A DNA stretch of 6,961 bases from assembly GCA_021443945.1 (NCBI GenBank), contig JABUSF010000010.1, positions 21,722-28,682 of the forward strand, in the 5' to 3' direction. Below, piece after piece: positions 5,743-6,961 of the stretch. Made by a program: the position numbers and the translations under genes. The stretch is from Ileibacterium sp. (lineage in GTDB: Bacteria > Bacillota_I > Bacilli_A > Erysipelotrichales > Erysipelotrichaceae). Positions within the stretch are counted from its first letter, which is position 1. Every line of letters begins with the position of its first letter. The notes under the pieces are model-generated. The model was not told the origin of the DNA. It searched no databases and saw only the letters and a list, made by a program, of their open reading frames with translations.

Positions 5743-5989
5743 TTAGAAAGAAATGAGACAAATTAGTAGTTTTTGGGTTCGAATCTTCGCTTCAGAAAGA
5801 TTCATCGGTTCGCAGCACGGCTGGGGGACCTTCGCAAATTGATTTGCTTTGCTGCTTCCTGTCTTCACCCTTCCTTATCCATGTGCTTTGCCAAATTTGC
5901 GCAAGCACTGACAGGCATCTATCATTTGTGTTCCGTGTAAAGTTGGACCGCTTCTCATTTGGGGGATGAAACGGTCAGATCACTTTTAC
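5700..5989 (-). ncRNA. Candidate structured non-coding RNA, about 290 nt, class not recognised
   Basis: A near-consensus -10 box at 6001-5996 and the terminator at 5700-5742 bound a segment that is GC-richer than the island upstream and holds no convincing gene. Minus-strand local helices, in order: GACCG/CGGTC plus UUUCAU/AUGAGA at 5976-5946 with loop CCCCCAA; CCTGTC/GACAGG (5915-5910 with 5863-5858) enclosing GTGCTT/AAGCAC (5908-5903 with 5888-5883); GCAGCA/TGCTGC (5855-5850 with 5817-5812) enclosing a short GCAAA/TTTGC hairpin (5847-5834); GAATCTT/AAGATTC (5803-5797 with 5787-5781); then the terminator. A 5' GTAAA can also pair with TTTAC downstream of the first hairpin. The element contains GGAAGCAGC as SRP RNA does, but lacks the partner motif, and it matches no class I can recall. 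A 41-codon GTG frame overlaps its 3' half and is a competing reading. The existence of a transcript is inferred. Confidence 0.5.
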
Positions 5990-5995
5990 GAAGAC

Positions 5996-6024
5996 ATTAT
6001 ATCCAAGTTTTTTAACGCCGTCCT
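5996..6024 (-). promoter_or_regulatory. Candidate promoter of the structured RNA
   Basis: On the minus strand a perfect TATAAT (6001-5996) has AGGACG at the -35 position with 17-base spacing (6024-6019), three of six to consensus. Initiation is expected near 5989. The A-rich spacer and AT-rich upstream DNA could compensate for the weak -35 box. Confidence 0.5.
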
Positions 6025-6290
6025 TATTTACGCAAAAATCAAAGGCGAAATTCCCGTTTTTTGCCAAAATTCATACATTATATAACTATTATTAGGATTA
6101 TTAAGTAATTATTTGTTAAATAACAATAAATAAATTCTAAATTTTTATGACAACGCTCTTGATCTTCTTCGTGGATTCATCTTGTTAGATAAAGTGAATC
6201 GTAAGTAATTAATAAAGGTTATTAAGATTGAATAAGCAATATTTAAAAATTAAATATAATCTTATTAGGATTGTTATTAAATTATTCCAT
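6002..6290. other. AT-rich intergenic island with short repeated motifs
   Basis: This stretch is far richer in A and T than its neighbours, with no ORF of useful length on either strand. TTATTAGGATT occurs at 6089-6099 and 6262-6272, with a close relative TTATTAAGATTG at 6219-6230. TAAGTAATTA occurs at 6102-6111 and again exactly 100 bases on at 6202-6211. GCAAAAA (6032-6038) and TTTTTGC (6058-6064) are inverted, just upstream of the candidate RNA promoter. It lies between the surface-protein terminator and the candidate RNA, so it may be a control region, but AT-rich DNA makes chance repeats common. Confidence 0.4.
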
Positions 6291-6293
6291 ACA

Positions 6294-6325
6294 AAAAGCC
6301 GGAAGATTTGCACCTTCCGGCTTTT
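6294..6325 (-). terminator. Rho-independent terminator of the surface-protein gene
   Basis: AAAAGCCGGAAG (minus strand, 6325-6314) and CTTCCGGCTTTT (6305-6294) form a perfect 12-bp stem with an 8-base loop and a T-run. It begins 33 bases after the stop codon at 6359. Confidence 0.9.
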
Positions 6326-6358
6326 CATTATTCTGATTTGTTTGGAATGAGGCTGCGG

Positions 6359-6961
6359 TTAGCTTCTGTCAGCGACTCTGCGCCGTGTAATGCCTGATAC
6401 CAGAGATAAAGCAATGAGAACGCCGCCGGCTGCGATCAGCAGCATCGTTCCATTTCCGCCTGTTTCCGGCATTTTCTGTCCTTTGTTGTTTTCCACCGGA
6501 ACAGTTACAACATACTGAGTTCCCTGTTCTCCGGCTGTTCCTTTTCCTCCGGAAATGACAAGCATGGTCTGTTTGTCGTTTTCTTCACCGATATAGGCAC
6601 AGGTACCGTCTTCTTCTTTTTCCTGGGTGGTGTCAGCAAGAATGCCATCCTCCCCATACTGGCCGTCAATGGTAACCGGTACATCATTTGTTAAGCGATT
6701 GTATCCATCAGGTGCTTTGACTTCCTGCAGGTAGTATGTAACATCTGCTTTCAAGCCTTTGAAGCTTACATTTCCCGAAGCATCGGTTGTATAAGTGGTA
6801 ACAAGTGTATTGGCTGCAGTTGGATCGCCTTCTGTCCAGTCCACTGTTCCATCTTCCGCTTCCACATAATATTCTTTTTTGCCGTTTTCTTTACGGTACA
6901 AAGCAAAGACTGCTCCGGCAAGTGGGGATGGGGTTGCTTCCTTGTCTTCAGCATTTTGAGT
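6359..6961 (-). CDS. C-terminal part of a Cna-B-type, sortase-anchored surface protein (start outside the window)
   Basis: The frame is open from the window edge to a TAA at 6361-6359, giving 200 visible residues. A TTG at 6901 is internal, because coding sequence with a domain motif continues above it. Visible residues 13-22 (P-L-A-G-A-V-F-A-L-Y) and 75-87 (T-Y-Y-L-Q-E-V-K-A-P-D-G-Y) are the first strand and E-box of a Cna-B/SpaA prealbumin-like domain; Glu80 is the usual isopeptide-promoting glutamate. The C-terminus is a complete sorting signal: MPETG (164-168), a hydrophobic stretch (about 172-192) and the basic tail T-R-R-R. Sortase should cut between Thr and Gly and link the protein to peptidoglycan, or to a pilus if it is a pilin. 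Met replaces the Leu of LPxTG, a known variant. No sortase gene is in the window. Adhesin or pilin subunit are both possible; ligand unknown. Confidence 0.9.
   Translation of the reverse strand, partial: TQNAEDKEATPSPLAGAVFALYRKENGKKEYYVEAEDGTVDWTEGDPTAANTLVTTYTTDASGNVSFKGLKADVTYYLQEVKAPDGYNRLTNDVPVTIDGQYGEDGILADTTQEKEEDGTCAYIGEENDKQTMLVISGGKGTAGEQGTQYVVTVPVENNKGQKMPETGGNGTMLLIAAGGVLIALSLVSGITRRRVADRS

Noticed and set aside
5774..5790. tRNA-like T-arm (GGGTTCGAATC)
   Set aside because: The bases flanking TTCGAAT do not form a 5-bp T-stem, and no D-arm, anticodon arm or acceptor stem is found at the right distance on either strand.
5800..5915. SRP RNA on the minus strand, suggested by the GACAGGAAGCAGC segment
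   Set aside because: SRP domain IV needs a (G)UCAGG strand a few bases before the tetraloop and GGAAGCAGC. That partner is missing here, and the surrounding helices do not form the SRP hairpin.
5875..5925. 16-codon minus-strand ORF inside the candidate RNA
   Set aside because: It has only a weak GGAA upstream and overlaps two of the proposed helices, so there is no positive support for translation.
6147..6188. 13-codon plus-strand ORF in the AT-rich island, hydrophobic and toxin-like at first sight
   Set aside because: It has no ribosome site or promoter and is too short to distinguish from chance.

Overview
The window looks like a chromosomal segment of a low-to-mid-GC, Gram-positive Firmicute, probably an anaerobic gut-type bacterium. 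The evidence is strong purine-rich ribosome binding sites, TATAAT-type promoters, two predicted lipoproteins, a C-terminal fragment of a sortase-anchored (MPETG) surface protein, a CoA-transferase/crotonase operon with a candidate CcpA (cre) site, and many hairpin-plus-T-tract terminators. No mobile element, CRISPR array, tRNA or rRNA is visible. The genus cannot be fixed from the sequence alone.

Layout. (1) 1-567, plus strand: the 3' part of a secreted lipoprotein gene, starting at its lipobox. (2) 594-676: two back-to-back terminators separating it from the convergent minus-strand genes. (3) 688-2884, minus strand: a compact three-gene operon, transcribed as a PaaG-like enoyl-CoA isomerase/hydratase, then CoA-transferase subunit A, then subunit B. 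A cre-like box and an overlapping inverted repeat sit at its promoter region. (4) 3109-4389, minus strand: a lipoprotein with two diverged PASTA-like repeats and its own promoter and terminator. (5) 4669-5536, minus strand: a secreted protein of unknown function followed by a very basic 66-residue protein, with a terminator-like hairpin between them and a strong terminator after them. (6) 5537-6358: more than 800 bases without a convincing protein gene. (7) 6359 to the window end, minus strand: the C-terminus of a Cna-B-type cell-wall-anchored surface protein.

The operon in (3) is the only visible metabolic unit. The CoA-transferase would activate a carboxylic acid by moving CoA from a donor acyl-CoA, and the crotonase would shift or hydrate the double bond of the resulting enoyl-CoA. 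The substrate cannot be read from the sequence. The crotonase lacks both glutamates of classical enoyl-CoA hydratase, and both CoA-transferase subunits deviate from the textbook signature motifs.

The most interesting stretch is 5700-6001 on the minus strand. A near-consensus -10 box is followed by about 290 bases rich in local hairpins and ending in a perfect 18-bp terminator stem. I read this as an independently transcribed structured RNA. It carries two identical UCCCCCA motifs, one of them in a hairpin loop, and I could not match it by eye to SRP RNA, RNase P RNA, tmRNA, a T-box or common riboswitches. Upstream of it lies a very AT-rich island with repeated short motifs.
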